Positions 30,378-40,286 are shown, numbered from the stretch's first letter. The stretch is DNA of 64,000 nt from Methylobacterium sp. J-068 (GCF_022829445.1 NZ_JAKSXY010000070.1:78611-142610); one strand, 5' to 3'. The notes: a model not told the origin generated them from the letters alone. Numbers and translations: made by a program.

Positions 30378-30812
30378 ATGACGACCGACGCCGTGACGGC
30401 CGATGCCCCCGAGCCGCGCCAGCCGGAGGACCGGGGTCCCCCGGTGGTCCGCACCATCGCGATGCCCGCCGACACCAACCCGGCCGGCGACATCTTCGGC
30501 GGCTGGCTGATGGGCCAGATGGATCTGGCCGCCGGCAACATCGCCGCCCGGCGCTCGCGCGGGCGCTGCGCCACCATCTCGGTGGAGGCGATGACCTTCC
30601 ATCGCCCGGTCATCGTCGGCGACGAGGTCAGCATCTATGCCTGGATCGTGCGGGTCGGCCGCACCTCGATGCGCATCCAGGTCGAGGTCTGGCGCCGCGA
30701 GCGGGAGGGCGAGGAGACCATGAAGGTGACGGAGGGGCTGTTCACCTTCGTGGCCATCGGCGCCGACCGCCGGCCCCGAATCATCCCGCCGGAGCGCGAG
30801 AACGCCGCGTGA
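30378..30812 (+). CDS. Acyl-CoA thioesterase, YciA-like hotdog protein
   Basis: A 144-residue hotdog-fold thioesterase. The conserved stretch ADTNPAGDIFGGWLMGQMD near residue 30 contains the catalytic Asp region, followed by the CATISVEAMTFHRPVIVGDE segment typical of the YciA/BACH group. It hydrolyses acyl-CoA esters in the cytoplasm; chain-length preference is unknown. The ATG at 30378 is chosen as the conserved start. Its stop overlaps the GTG of the xylanase gene (GTGA), so the pair is coupled. Confidence 0.92.
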   Translation: MTTDAVTADAPEPRQPEDRGPPVVRTIAMPADTNPAGDIFGGWLMGQMDLAAGNIAARRSRGRCATISVEAMTFHRPVIVGDEVSIYAWIVRVGRTSMRIQVEVWRREREGEETMKVTEGLFTFVAIGADRRPRIIPPERENAA

Positions 30813-31945
30813 GCCGCGCCGGACCGTCCCGCCGGTCCCTGCTCGCGGGCGCTCTGGCGCTCGGGGGCGGCCGAGCCTTCGCCGCGTCCCCATCCTGGGT
30901 CGCCGACGGCCTCAACGCGGCGGCCGCCGCCAAGGGCGTCGCCTACGGCTCGGCGGTGAACGGCGTCGCGCTCCGCCAGCAGCCCGCCTATGCCCGCGCC
31001 CTGGCGCGGGAGGCCGGCATCCTCGTGTCCGAGAACGCGATGAAGCTGACCTATGCCTGGCGCGAGCCCGACACGCTCGACTTCACCTACGCGGACGAGG
31101 TGATGGCCTTCGCGGAGACGAACCGCCAGCGCATGCGCGGCCACACCCTGGTCTGGCACGAGATGCTCCCGGCCTGGGTCCAGGGCCGCCTCGCCGGCGG
31201 ACAGGGCGAGGCCTTCCTGCGCCGCTGGATCGGCGCCATGGCGGGCCGCTACCGGGGCCGGATCGAGGCCTGGGACGTGGTCAACGAGATCTGCGGCCCC
31301 CAGGACGGCCGCCCCGACGGCCTGCGGCGCACGCCCTGGCTGGAGGCGCTGGGCCCGTCTTACGTCGACCTCGCCTTCCGCATCCAGCACGCCACCGACC
31401 CCAAGGCGGCGGGCACCTGGAACGAGAACGACCTCGAACTCGATGCCGACTGGATCGATTCACGCCGCGCCATGGTGTTGCGGACGCTCGAAGGCCTGAA
31501 ATCGCGCGGCGTGCCCATCCGGCGCCTCGGCCTCCAGGGTCACCTCTACGCCAAGCACCCGCTGAACCAGGCGAAGCTGCGGCGCTTCCTGACGGAGGTC
31601 GCCGGCCTCGGCCTCGCGATCGAGGTCACGGAGTTCGACATCAACGACCGCGACTACCCGGCCGACCTGAAGGTCCGGGACCGGGCGGTCTCGGACCTCG
31701 CCCGCCGCTTCCTCGACGTGGTGCTGGACGAGCCGGCGGTGCTGAACGTGCTGACCTGGGACATCACCAACCGCAACACCTGGCTCAACACGAACCCGGA
31801 GCGCCGGCGCGCCGACGGGCTGACCCAGCGGGCGCTGCCCCTCGACGAAGCTCTGGCGCGCACCCCGCTCTGGGCCGCGATGCGCCGGGCGTTCGACGAT
31901 GCGCCCGACCACCGCTCGGCGCGCGCACGGTTGCGCAACGCCTGA
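30809..31945 (+). CDS. Endo-1,4-beta-xylanase, GH10 family, Tat-exported
   Basis: A 378-residue glycoside hydrolase family 10 protein. The N-terminus SRRSLLAGALALGGG is a twin-arginine-type signal, so export of the folded protein is likely. The acid/base Glu lies in AWDVVNEICG (near residue 159) and the nucleophile Glu in IEVTEFDIND (near 274); RGHTLVWHEMLPAW also matches the family. It should cleave xylan-type backbones. The GTG start overlaps the thioesterase stop. It ends 3 bases before a convergent esterase gene. Confidence 0.93.
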   Translation: MSRAGPSRRSLLAGALALGGGRAFAASPSWVADGLNAAAAAKGVAYGSAVNGVALRQQPAYARALAREAGILVSENAMKLTYAWREPDTLDFTYADEVMAFAETNRQRMRGHTLVWHEMLPAWVQGRLAGGQGEAFLRRWIGAMAGRYRGRIEAWDVVNEICGPQDGRPDGLRRTPWLEALGPSYVDLAFRIQHATDPKAAGTWNENDLELDADWIDSRRAMVLRTLEGLKSRGVPIRRLGLQGHLYAKHPLNQAKLRRFLTEVAGLGLAIEVTEFDINDRDYPADLKVRDRAVSDLARRFLDVVLDEPAVLNVLTWDITNRNTWLNTNPERRRADGLTQRALPLDEALARTPLWAAMRRAFDDAPDHRSARARLRNA

Positions 31946-31948
31946 GCC

Positions 31949-32857
31949 TCACTGGCCGAGCAGGCGGGCCTGCTGCGGCCGCTCGCCCGCCTGCTGGCGC
32001 AGGAAGGCCGCCATCTCGGCGAGCTCCGGTGCCTTCGAGCGGAAGGTGACCGAGAGCGCCAGCAGGGTGTCGGCATGGTCGAGGCCGGGATAGATCCGCT
32101 CCTGCACCGGTACCCGCGCCTCGCGCAGGCGGGCGGCAAGATGCCGCGTATTCGCGGGGCGCACCACGGTATCCGCCTCGCCGGAGGCCAGGAAGGCCGG
32201 TGGCGAGCGCGGGCCCGCGAAGGTGATCGGCTGCGTCTCCGCCTTGTTCGGCGCCTCACCGAAGACCTCCGTCGCGGTCCCGGCGTCCAGGGGCAGGAAA
32301 TCATAGGGGCCGGAAAGTCCAGCCACGGCCCGCACGACGCGCGGGTCGACGCCGGCACGGCGCAGGTAACTCGGATTCAACCCCAGCATCACGGCGTTGT
32401 AGGCACCGGCCGAGTGCCCGGCGAGCACGATCCGGCGGGGATCGCCGCCATAGGCCGCGATGTTCTCCTGCACCCAGGCGATGGCCCGGGCGCCGTCATC
32501 GAGGAAGTCGGGAAAGCGGACCTCCGGGTAGAGCCGGTAATCCGGCAGCACCGTGACGAACCCCTGCGCCGCCAGGGCCTGGCCGACAAAGGCGTAATCT
32601 TCCTTCGCGCCGTTCTTCCAGGAGCCGCCGTAGAAGAAGACCAGAACGGGGGCGCTCCCGCTGGCCGCCACCGGGGTGAAGACATCGAGGCGCTGGCGCG
32701 GATGCGTCCCGAACGCCGCGTTCTTCAGGCTGAGACGCCCGCCGTCGTCCCGGGGGCCGATGGCGTCGAAGAAGGCGAGCGGCGAGCAGGCCGTGATTCC
32801 GAGCGCGACGAGCGCGAGACCGGCGAAGCTGGCAAGGACGGCGAGAACCCGGGTCAT
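31949..32857 (-). CDS. Alpha/beta hydrolase, probable lipoprotein esterase
   Basis: A 302-residue hydrolase of the esterase/lipase (BD-FAE/HSL-like) type. The oxyanion motif FFYGGSWKNG, nucleophile GHSAGAYN, acid in SGEADTVV and His in GLDHADTL make a full triad. The N-terminus has a hydrophobic stretch ending LGITAC, a plausible lipobox, so it may be a lipid-anchored carboxylesterase. Its convergent neighbour is a xylanase; action on acetyl or other esters of plant polysaccharides is possible but inferred. Confidence 0.88.
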   Translation of the reverse strand: MTRVLAVLASFAGLALVALGITACSPLAFFDAIGPRDDGGRLSLKNAAFGTHPRQRLDVFTPVAASGSAPVLVFFYGGSWKNGAKEDYAFVGQALAAQGFVTVLPDYRLYPEVRFPDFLDDGARAIAWVQENIAAYGGDPRRIVLAGHSAGAYNAVMLGLNPSYLRRAGVDPRVVRAVAGLSGPYDFLPLDAGTATEVFGEAPNKAETQPITFAGPRSPPAFLASGEADTVVRPANTRHLAARLREARVPVQERIYPGLDHADTLLALSVTFRSKAPELAEMAAFLRQQAGERPQQARLLGQ

Positions 32858-32978
32858 GCATCTCTCAGTTGGGGCGCGTCCCCCCTGTGACAGGGCTCGC
32901 GCGGCGGATTCATGGCGGGATCTTCATGGAGCGAACGTCCCGGCGTGACCGGGTCCGATCCGCGGGCCGTGGTCACGA

Positions 32979-33881
32979 TCAGGTTCTGAGGACGAGACAG
33001 GCACCGCCGACCCGCTGGATCTTGCCGCACAGGCCATCGGCGGCCTCGCGGCTCTGGGCCGGAATGCGGACGCGGTAGAAGGCGCGCGTGCCCCGGCTGC
33101 GCAGGCGTGTTCCGATGATCATCGGGCGAACATCGCCGATCACGCTTGTGTAGAGCTTCCGTGTCCGCGCGAAGCTCTGAAGCGCCAGCGATTTCGAGAA
33201 GTTTCCGGCAAGCTGGATCCCCCAGGGGGCCGCCGGCCCCTCGTTCCCGCCGAGCGCGAACCGATCGCCGCGCGACGGAATACGGAGCGCCGCCGTTACC
33301 TGGAGGCAGGTCATCTCGGAGGCCGGGCCGGCGTCGCTCTTTCGCGTCTGCGCGGGCTCGCCCTCCGGCATCTCGATCTCGGCGCCCGGACGCCAGGCTT
33401 CGGCGGGAGATCCGGTGATGGCCAGAACGTAGTTGCGGGTCTCGGTCGGCAATCCGCCGCTGCCGGCCAGCCAGGACGAGACCCGGCCCGGCCCCCCGTT
33501 ATAGGCCGCGGCCGCCAATCCGAGGTTGCCGAATTGCCGGTTGAGGTCCGCCAGCAGATGCGCGGCGTGCGGAATGGCCTGCTCCGGGTCGAACGGATCG
33601 GTCAACCCGCGCTCGCGGGCGGTTCCGGGCATGAACTGCGCGACCCCCTGTGCGCCGACCGGACTCACGGCGCCGACCCGGAACGCACTCTCGCGCCAGA
33701 TCAGCCGGGTGAGAAAGGGCACGGGCAGCCCGCGCGCCTTGGCCGATCCCTCGATGAGCCGGCAGAGCGCCTGCTCCACGGTCTCGGTCGCCGCCTCCGC
33801 GGCGGCACGCGCCGGCATCGGTGCGAGCAGCATCAGGAGCAGAAGCAGGATGCGGGGGCATTGTCTGGGAAACGCGGTCAC
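32979..33881 (-). CDS. Lytic transglycosylase with SLT and SPOR domains
   Basis: A 300-residue periplasmic protein with a signal peptide (cleavage after PARA near residue 26). The SLT domain has the catalytic Glu in IWRESAFRVGAVSP (near 69) and the motifs GVAQFMPGTA and AAAYNGGPGRV. A C-terminal SPOR-like domain (PWGIQLAGNFSKSLALQSF) would bind denuded peptidoglycan at division sites. It cleaves glycan strands with anhydro-muropeptide formation. The start is a GTG. The ABC ATPase gene diverges from it. Confidence 0.93.
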   Translation of the reverse strand: MTAFPRQCPRILLLLLMLLAPMPARAAAEAATETVEQALCRLIEGSAKARGLPVPFLTRLIWRESAFRVGAVSPVGAQGVAQFMPGTARERGLTDPFDPEQAIPHAAHLLADLNRQFGNLGLAAAAYNGGPGRVSSWLAGSGGLPTETRNYVLAITGSPAEAWRPGAEIEMPEGEPAQTRKSDAGPASEMTCLQVTAALRIPSRGDRFALGGNEGPAAPWGIQLAGNFSKSLALQSFARTRKLYTSVIGDVRPMIIGTRLRSRGTRAFYRVRIPAQSREAADGLCGKIQRVGGACLVLRT

Positions 33882-34018
33882 GCGGCGTTTGTAGGGCGCG
33901 CGCGCCGCCGATCAATCGCGAAGGCCCGGGCATCACCCACATAACGGCGTTCGCCGATTGCGGGCCCGCGCGCTATAACGCCCGTCATGCCGTCAGCCCC
34001 GCCCGCATACAGGCCTCG

Positions 34019-35647
34019 ATGACCGAAACGCTCCTCGACGTTCAGGACCTGTCGGTCGCCTTCCGCTCGCGAGAGCGCGAGACGCGGGCCGTCGATGGCG
34101 TGAGCTTCACCATCGAAGCCGGGGAAACCGTGGCGCTGGTGGGCGAATCCGGCTCCGGCAAATCGGTGACCGCCCTCTCGATTCTGCGGCTCCTGGATTC
34201 CAGCGCCCACCATCCGAGTGGGCGCATCCTGTTCAAGGGGCAGGACCTCCTGACGCTGCCGGAGCGCAGGCTGCGCGGCATTCGCGGCGCCGACATCACC
34301 ATGGTGTTCCAGGAGCCGATGACCTCCCTGAACCCGTTGCACACGATCCAGCGTCAGATCGGCGAGGTGCTGGAGGTGCATCTCGGCCTCTCGGGGCGCA
34401 AGGCGCGGGCGCGCATCCTCGAACTCCTGGACCTCGTCGGGCTGCGCGACGCCGAGCGCCGCCTCAACGCCTATCCGCACGAACTCTCGGGCGGCCAGCG
34501 CCAGCGCGTGATGATCGCCATGGCGCTGGCCTGCGAGCCCGACCTGCTCGTCGCCGACGAGCCGACCACCGCCCTCGACGTGACGGTGCAGGCGCAGATC
34601 CTGACCCTGCTCGCCGATCTGCAGACGCGGCTCGGTATGGCGATGCTGTTCATCACCCACGATCTCGGCATCGTCCAGCGGATCGCGAGCCGCGTCTGCG
34701 TCATGCTGTCCGGCCGGATCGTGGAGGCCGGGCCGGTGGCGGAGATCTTCGCGCGCCCGCAGCACGAATACACGCGGCGTCTCCTCGCTTCCGAGCCGAA
34801 GGGGCGTGCCAACCCGGTCGCGGCGGACGCGCCGCGCCTGCTGGAGGCCGGTCCCCTCAAGGTCTGGTTCCCGATCCGCGAGGGCTGGCTCCGCCGGACC
34901 ACGAGCCATGTCAAGGCGGTGGACGGCGTCAGCCTGGCGGTGCGCGCGGGCGAAACCGTGGGCGTGGTCGGCGAATCCGGCTCCGGCAAGACGACGCTGG
35001 GACTGGCGCTGTTGCGCCTCACCGATTGCGACGGGCCGATCGTCTTCCTCGGCTCCTCCATCGCCGGCCTGCCCCCGGCGGCCATGCGCCCCTACCGGCG
35101 CGACATGCAGGTGGTGTTCCAGGACCCCTACGGCTCGCTGTCGCCCCGGATGACGGTGGCCGACATCGTCGCCGAAGGACTGGTGGTGCAGGGCGCGGTG
35201 AGGACGCGGGCCGAGCGGCATGCCGTCGTCGCCGGGGCGCTCACCGATGTCGGGCTCGATCCGGCGACGATGAACCGCTATCCGCATGAATTCTCGGGCG
35301 GGCAGCGCCAGCGGATCGCCATCGCGCGCGCCATCGTGCTGAAGCCGAAATTCATCGTCCTCGACGAGCCGACCTCCGCGCTCGACCGCTCCGTGCAGGC
35401 TCAGATCGTCACGCTCCTGCGCGACCTCCAGCGCGAGCGCGGCCTCGCCTACCTCTTCATCAGCCACGACCTCAAGGTGGTTCGGGCCCTGGCGAACTAC
35501 GTGCTGGTGATGCAGAACGGCCACGTGGTGGAAGAAGGCTCCGCCGAAGCGATTTTCTCGTCTCCGAAGACCGCCTATACCCAGACCCTCTTCGCGGCCG
35601 CCTTCGATCTCCAGAGCGAAACGATCGCCGATCCGGTCCCGGCCTGA
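34019..35647 (+). CDS. Peptide/nickel-type ABC transporter ATP-binding protein, fused tandem ATPase
   Basis: A 542-residue protein with two complete ABC ATPase domains: Walker [13 protein letters not shown] near residue 45 and [12 protein letters not shown] near 325, each followed by an SGGQRQR signature and a D-loop. This is the YejF/DppDF fused architecture used by oligopeptide importers and microcin-type uptake systems. The permeases and binding protein are not next to it, so it must pair with components elsewhere. It is followed 13 bases later by deoB. Confidence 0.94.
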   Translation: MTETLLDVQDLSVAFRSRERETRAVDGVSFTIEAGETVALVGESGSGKSVTALSILRLLDSSAHHPSGRILFKGQDLLTLPERRLRGIRGADITMVFQEPMTSLNPLHTIQRQIGEVLEVHLGLSGRKARARILELLDLVGLRDAERRLNAYPHELSGGQRQRVMIAMALACEPDLLVADEPTTALDVTVQAQILTLLADLQTRLGMAMLFITHDLGIVQRIASRVCVMLSGRIVEAGPVAEIFARPQHEYTRRLLASEPKGRANPVAADAPRLLEAGPLKVWFPIREGWLRRTTSHVKAVDGVSLAVRAGETVGVVGESGSGKTTLGLALLRLTDCDGPIVFLGSSIAGLPPAAMRPYRRDMQVVFQDPYGSLSPRMTVADIVAEGLVVQGAVRTRAERHAVVAGALTDVGLDPATMNRYPHEFSGGQRQRIAIARAIVLKPKFIVLDEPTSALDRSVQAQIVTLLRDLQRERGLAYLFISHDLKVVRALANYVLVMQNGHVVEEGSAEAIFSSPKTAYTQTLFAAAFDLQSETIADPVPA

Positions 35648-35660
35648 GGGGGGAGAGCCC

Positions 35661-36881
35661 ATGCCGCGCGCCCTCCTCATCGTGCTCGATTCCGTCGGCA
35701 TCGGCGGCGCCCCCGACGCTGAGCGATACGGCGACCTGGGCGCCGACACGCTGGGCCATATCGCGCAAGCCTGCGCGGCGGGTCGCGGAGACCGACCGGG
35801 TCTGCGCGCAGGCCCCCTGTCGTTGCCGCATCTCGCGGCTCTCGGCCTCGGGCTGGCGGCACAGGGCGCGACGGGACGTATTCCCGCCGGGCTCGCGATC
35901 ACGAGCATTCCGACCGGTGCCCACGGCCACGCGGTCGAGAGAGCCGCCGGCAAGGATACGCCATCCGGCCACTGGGAAATCACCGGCGTGCCTGTGCTGA
36001 CACCCTGGGGCCACTTCCCCGTCACCGTTCCAGCCTTCCCGCCGAGCCTGACCGAGGCCCTGGTCGCGGCGGCCGGACTGCCCGGCATCCTGGGCGATTG
36101 CCACGCGGCCGGAACCGCCATCATCGACCGGCTCGGGGCCGAGCATGTCCGGACCGGCCGGCCGATCTGCTACACCTCCGCCGACAGCGTCTTTCAGATC
36201 GCGGCGCACGAGGACAGCTTCGGCCTGGAGCGCCTCTACGCCACCTGCCGCATCGCCCGCGATCTCTGCGACGCCCACCGGATCGGACGCGTGATCGCCC
36301 GTCCCTTCGTCGGCGATCCCGAGGCCGGGTTCCGGCGCACGCCGAACCGCAAGGATTACGCGGTCGAGCCGCCGGGCCGCACGCTCCTCGACATCCTGAA
36401 GGACTCGGCGCGCGCCGTGGTGAGCGTCGGCAAGATCGGCGATATCTTCGCGCATCGCGCGACCGGCCAGGAGATCAAGCCCGGCGGCAATACGCTCTGC
36501 CTTGACGCCGCGCTCGCGGCCTTCGCCACCTTGCCGGATGGCGGTCTCGTCTTCCTCAACCTCGTGGATTTCGACACCGAATACGGGCACCGGCGCGATG
36601 TCCCGGGCTATGCGGCCGAACTCGAGGCCTTCGATGCGCGGCTGCCCGAGATCGCAGCCGCCCTGCGTCCGGGAGACCTCTGCATCGTCACCGCCGATCA
36701 CGGCAACGATCCGACCTGGGCGGGGACCGATCATACCCGCGAACAGGTCCCGATCCTCGCCTTCGGGCCGGGCATCGCACCCGTCCGGATCGGTCGGCGC
36801 GAGACATTCGCAGATATCGGTGCCACGCTGGCGCATCATCTCGAACTCGAAGCTCCCGGGACCGGATGTTCCTGGCTATGA
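35661..36881 (+). CDS. deoB: Phosphopentomutase
   Basis: A 406-residue metalloenzyme of the alkaline-phosphatase superfamily that interconverts ribose-1- and ribose-5-phosphate in nucleoside salvage. Metal motifs are [15 protein letters not shown] at the N-terminus, [11 protein letters not shown] (the phosphorylated Thr) near 95 and [10 protein letters not shown] near the C-terminus. Full length. The following DUF1192 gene begins 24 bases later. upp, another salvage gene, lies 3.4 kb downstream. Confidence 0.97.
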   Translation: MPRALLIVLDSVGIGGAPDAERYGDLGADTLGHIAQACAAGRGDRPGLRAGPLSLPHLAALGLGLAAQGATGRIPAGLAITSIPTGAHGHAVERAAGKDTPSGHWEITGVPVLTPWGHFPVTVPAFPPSLTEALVAAAGLPGILGDCHAAGTAIIDRLGAEHVRTGRPICYTSADSVFQIAAHEDSFGLERLYATCRIARDLCDAHRIGRVIARPFVGDPEAGFRRTPNRKDYAVEPPGRTLLDILKDSARAVVSVGKIGDIFAHRATGQEIKPGGNTLCLDAALAAFATLPDGGLVFLNLVDFDTEYGHRRDVPGYAAELEAFDARLPEIAAALRPGDLCIVTADHGNDPTWAGTDHTREQVPILAFGPGIAPVRIGRRETFADIGATLAHHLELEAPGTGCSWL

Positions 36882-36904
36882 TGGCGATGGGATCGGAGGC
36901 GCGC

Positions 36905-37096
36905 ATGCGAGACGAGGACGAGAGCAGGTCGCGCGACAGCGCCGCGCACCGGGTCGGGGAACCGCTCGATACCCTCTCGATGGAAGACCTCGAGGCGCGC
37001 ATCGCGCTTCTCGTCTCCGAGATTGCACGGCTCGAAGCGGCGCGGGACGCGAAGAAGGCAGCCCTCGAACGCGCCGGTTCGATCTTCCGCCTGTGA
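36905..37096 (+). CDS. DUF1192 small protein
   Basis: A 63-residue soluble protein with the DUF1192 pattern (LSMEDLEARIALLVSEIARL, then a short coiled coil to FRL). The family is confined largely to alphaproteobacteria and has no known role. GGAGG lies 5 bases before the ATG at 36905; a longer frame would overlap deoB. The coiled coil suggests dimerisation. Confidence 0.85.
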   Translation: MRDEDESRSRDSAAHRVGEPLDTLSMEDLEARIALLVSEIARLEAARDAKKAALERAGSIFRL

Positions 37097-37099
37097 TGC

Positions 37100-37155
37100 C
37101 GGTTGAGCCCTCCGGAATGGCGGATTGGGGCTTCGCTCAGGCGCCGCGCGGGCTC
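37100..37155 (+). repeat. Dispersed intergenic repeat, copy 1
   Basis: A 56-bp stretch that matches 52743-52798 in the same orientation at 49 of 56 positions, including 21 identical consecutive bases. It begins 3 bases after the DUF1192 stop. No transposase is near. Confidence 0.8.
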
Positions 37156-37316
37156 GGCGAGCCTGTCTCCGCTTCGATCAGGCGGAAGACGTGATCACGG
37201 GGTTCGATCGAGGATTTCGATGAGCCCCGGCAGAGGCGCCCTTCACCCAGATGGGGGATGAATCACGCGGCTCCGTAGGCTCTCATGCAACTCTTAGAAT
37301 GTACGAGAGGGCCGTG

Positions 37317-37556
37317 ATGGAATCCAAGTGGATGCTGGCGCCTTGGATGCGGCGGCGGATCGCGCGGCATGTCGAGCGAGGCACGAGCGAGCGTGTCATC
37401 GCATGTCTGATCGGCTCGGTCGCGCCGGCCCCGACGGGCGAGACCACGAGTTCGAGCGGGACGCATCGGGAGACGTCCGGGGACGCTCTGTCCAACGTCA
37501 TTCCGTTTCGTGCCGCCGTCGTTCGCACCGCGCCTCCGGCGGGAACCGTCTCCTGA
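37317..37556 (+). CDS. Small hypothetical protein
   Basis: A 79-residue protein starting MESKWMLAPWMRRRIARHVE, with a basic N-terminus and a Ser/Thr-rich tail. No family recognised. AGAGGG lies 5 bases before the ATG at 37317, supporting translation. It converges with the LuxR-type regulator, 19 bases away. The frame is open to 37251, but the first in-frame ATG codons there lack ribosome sites. Confidence 0.45.
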   Translation: MESKWMLAPWMRRRIARHVERGTSERVIACLIGSVAPAPTGETTSSSGTHRETSGDALSNVIPFRAAVVRTAPPAGTVS

Positions 37557-37575
37557 GCGACCACCCTCGCGCGTC

Positions 37576-38784
37576 CTAGCGGATCAGGCTGAGACCCGAG
37601 ATCAGCCGAGCCAGGTCGACCTGACGGGTGACGCCCGTCTTGGCGAAGATCGCCTTCACCTGGCTGCGAATGGTTTCCAGCCCGACATTCTGCTGCGCGG
37701 CGAGAATCGCGATCGTGGCGCCGTCCGCGATGCCGCGTGCGATGCGGGCTTCGGCGGCGGTCAAGTCGAACAAGCCGGAGAGAAGCTCGGTTCCGGGCAC
37801 CGGACGCGGCATCACCGGCGTTGCGACCATCAGCATCGTTCCGCCGCCGAAGACATCCTGGGCCGAACCGCGCATCGGCAGGAGATGGACGACCATCGCA
37901 GGATTGTCGTCGTCGGCCGGGACCGCGATCGATCGGGCGGATTGGGCCGCGCGGGCACCGATGGCGTCGGCCAGGAGGGCATCGGCTCCGGGATGCGCGA
38001 AGGCGATCCGCTCGCGGTGGTCGCGCACCACGCGAGGCACGAGCCCCGCAAAGCCGGCATTGCGATATTGCAGCTTGCCGCTGCCGGACAGCACCGCGGC
38101 CGGGAGCCCCAGCATCTCGAGCGCTTGCACGGATGCGTGCGCCCGCTCCAGTTTCAGGCGCGCCGAGAGCAGGGCCGCGCGGCCGAGATGCGGCCGCAAC
38201 GCGTCGAGCGTCACGATGGCCGCGTGAGGCACGGGCCCGTCGACGAACCGGCGCTCGCTGCTGAAAATGAGCGTATCGCCCGTGGAGAGCGGGAAGGCGG
38301 TCGCCACCCCCCACCCCAGACCCCTGGGGCGGAGGAACTTTTGAATCAGGACATCCTGTTCCAATTCCTCCGGCGTGTAGACATCCTCTTCGCGAATGAA
38401 CCCCGCATGGCGCGCGGCCAGAAGCCTCGCGGTTCGCTGACCCGCACGGCTCCATCCGCCGGTCGCGAAATCCTCCATGACCTGATCGAGGCTCACGGAA
38501 TTGATCCAGCGATGGGACTGCAGATCCGCGGTGATGAGGACCGTACCCTGCGCGCCGGCGATTTCGGCGATCTGGTCCAGAACTGCGGACCAGAGTTCAG
38601 GGAGGACCGCCGCCTCATAGATCAAGTCCGTCAGCGCTTCGAACTCGATCTGTCCAGGTCGAAAAGTCACGGCACCCAAGCTCACTACGTTCTCGAAATT
38701 GTCGTTTGAGTATGATGTTCGCGAACTCACGTCGCGGGATGAACGTTCGCCGATCCCGAGGATTTCGATGTTCTTCCAAATCAC
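37576..38784 (-). CDS. LuxR-type helix-turn-helix transcriptional regulator
   Basis: A protein of up to 402 residues. The last 65 residues form a LuxR/FixJ-type HTH (LTAAEARIARGIADGATIAI, then GLETIRSQVKAIFAKTGVTR). The N-terminal 300 residues contain PAS-like segments (for example GSGKLQYRNAGFAGLV) and no receiver domain, so it probably senses a ligand or redox signal. The start is uncertain: the GTG at 38784 lacks a ribosome site and a GTG about 33 codons in is possible. It is divergent from the TetR gene. Confidence 0.85.
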   Translation of the reverse strand: MIWKNIEILGIGERSSRDVSSRTSYSNDNFENVVSLGAVTFRPGQIEFEALTDLIYEAAVLPELWSAVLDQIAEIAGAQGTVLITADLQSHRWINSVSLDQVMEDFATGGWSRAGQRTARLLAARHAGFIREEDVYTPEELEQDVLIQKFLRPRGLGWGVATAFPLSTGDTLIFSSERRFVDGPVPHAAIVTLDALRPHLGRAALLSARLKLERAHASVQALEMLGLPAAVLSGSGKLQYRNAGFAGLVPRVVRDHRERIAFAHPGADALLADAIGARAAQSARSIAVPADDDNPAMVVHLLPMRGSAQDVFGGGTMLMVATPVMPRPVPGTELLSGLFDLTAAEARIARGIADGATIAILAAQQNVGLETIRSQVKAIFAKTGVTRQVDLARLISGLSLIR

Positions 38785-38926
38785 GACTCTGTGATAGCGC
38801 GCAAGCGTCGTGCCGACGGGACGGGCGAGGCTCTCTATCGTGGTCCGCCATGTTAGGTGTTGGGAGAGCGGAACCCTCGAGCCTGCGCAGCGAAGCGCGC
38901 CGATCGTCGAGGGTGAGGAGAACGGT

Positions 38927-39565
38927 GTGCGACATTGGCGGGAAGGCCCGGGAGACCGGCGCAGTTATCATCACGGCAACCTCAAGGAGGCGCTGATCGA
39001 GGCGGCGCGCCGGTTCATCGCCGAACGCGGGATCGGCGGGTTCACCCTGGTCGATGCCGCGCGCCTCGTCGGCGTCACGCCCGCCGCCCTCTATCGACAT
39101 TTTCGCGGCCGCGAGGCGCTTCTCGAAGAGGTGGCGGGGCGCGGATTCGCCGATCTCGCCGAACGTCTGGCTCGGGCCCTCAACGCGCGCGGCACACCTT
39201 TGGAGCGCTTCACCCGAATGGGCGAAGCCTATCTCGCCTTCGCGGAGGAGGAGCCCGGCTATTACGCGGCGATCTTCGAGACGCGAGGATTGGCGGCCGC
39301 CGAGCCGAACGAAGGGCCGGGTGCGCGCCCGAGCCCCTTCGACCTTCTGGTCGACGCCTTGCAATCGACGTTTCCCGAAGGCTTCGGCGGTGTCACCCCC
39401 CGTTTCATCGCCCTCGAAGTCTGGGCCCTGTCGCATGGGCTGGCGACCCTGGCGGCGTCGGGCCACCTGCCGAAAGGAGCCGGGATGCCGGACAAGTACG
39501 AACTCCTTCGGGCCGGCGTGCTTGCCCTGGTGCACGGGGCGGCGAGCGCGCGGGGACGGGAATAG
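38927..39565 (+). CDS. TetR/AcrR family transcriptional regulator
   Basis: A 212-residue repressor-type regulator. The N-terminal HTH reads GGFTLVDAARLVGVTPAALY followed by RHFRGREALLEEV, preceded by RRSYHHGNLKEALIEAA; the rest is a helical ligand-binding domain. AGGAG lies 6 bases before the GTG at 38927. The divergent LuxR-type gene and the downstream DUF2852 gene are possible targets; the ligand is unknown. Confidence 0.92.
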   Translation: MRHWREGPGDRRSYHHGNLKEALIEAARRFIAERGIGGFTLVDAARLVGVTPAALYRHFRGREALLEEVAGRGFADLAERLARALNARGTPLERFTRMGEAYLAFAEEEPGYYAAIFETRGLAAAEPNEGPGARPSPFDLLVDALQSTFPEGFGGVTPRFIALEVWALSHGLATLAASGHLPKGAGMPDKYELLRAGVLALVHGAASARGRE

Positions 39566-39642
39566 CGCGTCGCGGCCCCTTGAAAGCGGACTTGTCCATC
39601 CGCAAGTGAATGTCGTTCACATTTACATTGGAGCCGTGAGCC

Positions 39643-40101
39643 GTGAGCTTCTCTTCCTCCTCCCCCTTCACGACCGGGAAGGCCTGCCGCAGCGGCCCCT
39701 TCCCCCGTCGATCCGTCGAAATCGGTGCGATCGTCGTCGCCTTCATCTACTGGTGGCCGCTGGCCGCCGCCTATGTCGCCTGGAAAGTCGCGGGCTATCC
39801 GGCCCTCGGCGAGTTGCGGGGCTGGGCCGGACGTGGCCTGTCCTGGAATTCGGGAGCGACGCGTTCACGCTTCGCCGCCGCGTTCGAGGCGGCCAATCGC
39901 GGTGGCGTCACGGGCAATCGCGCCTTCGACGAGTATCGCCGGAGTGAGCTCGACCGCTTGGACGCCCAACGGCGCGCCCTTCAGGAAGAGAGTCGCGCCT
40001 TCGCCGAGTTCGTCGAGGAGTTGAAGCGGGCGAAGGACCGCGAGCAGTTCGACGCCTTCATGCAGAAGCGTCGCGCGGCGGACACCACCCGCTCCGTCTG
40101 A
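39643..40101 (+). CDS. DUF2852 membrane protein
   Basis: A 152-residue protein with one hydrophobic segment (about residues 25-48, [20 protein letters not shown]) followed by a soluble helical tail. The conserved [20 protein letters not shown] segment and trailing [18 protein letters not shown] mark the DUF2852 family, widespread in Rhizobiales and of unknown function. The start is a GTG. A strong terminator follows. Confidence 0.88.
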   Translation: MSFSSSSPFTTGKACRSGPFPRRSVEIGAIVVAFIYWWPLAAAYVAWKVAGYPALGELRGWAGRGLSWNSGATRSRFAAAFEAANRGGVTGNRAFDEYRRSELDRLDAQRRALQEESRAFAEFVEELKRAKDREQFDAFMQKRRAADTTRSV

Positions 40102-40128
40102 ACGACGAGGGATCCGGGAGGGTTGGCC

Positions 40129-40164
40129 AGAGGGCTCCCGGCCGTGCGCCGGGAGCCCTCTTTC
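40129..40164 (+). terminator. Intrinsic terminator after the DUF2852 gene
   Basis: A perfect 13-bp GC-rich stem (40129-40141 with 40149-40161) with a 7-base loop, followed by TTT then CGTGTT. It ends the DUF2852 transcript 28 bases after the stop and separates it from upp. Confidence 0.85.
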
Positions 40165-40286
40165 GTGTTGTCGAACCAGATAAGCGCTCTCGCTCAGCGG
40201 CCGCCGATGCTCTAGGAATTCCGCTTGCGTCTGGAACTCGGCTCTGCTGCCCTGGATCGGACCACCGCCTTTCGGGAGATCCAGCG

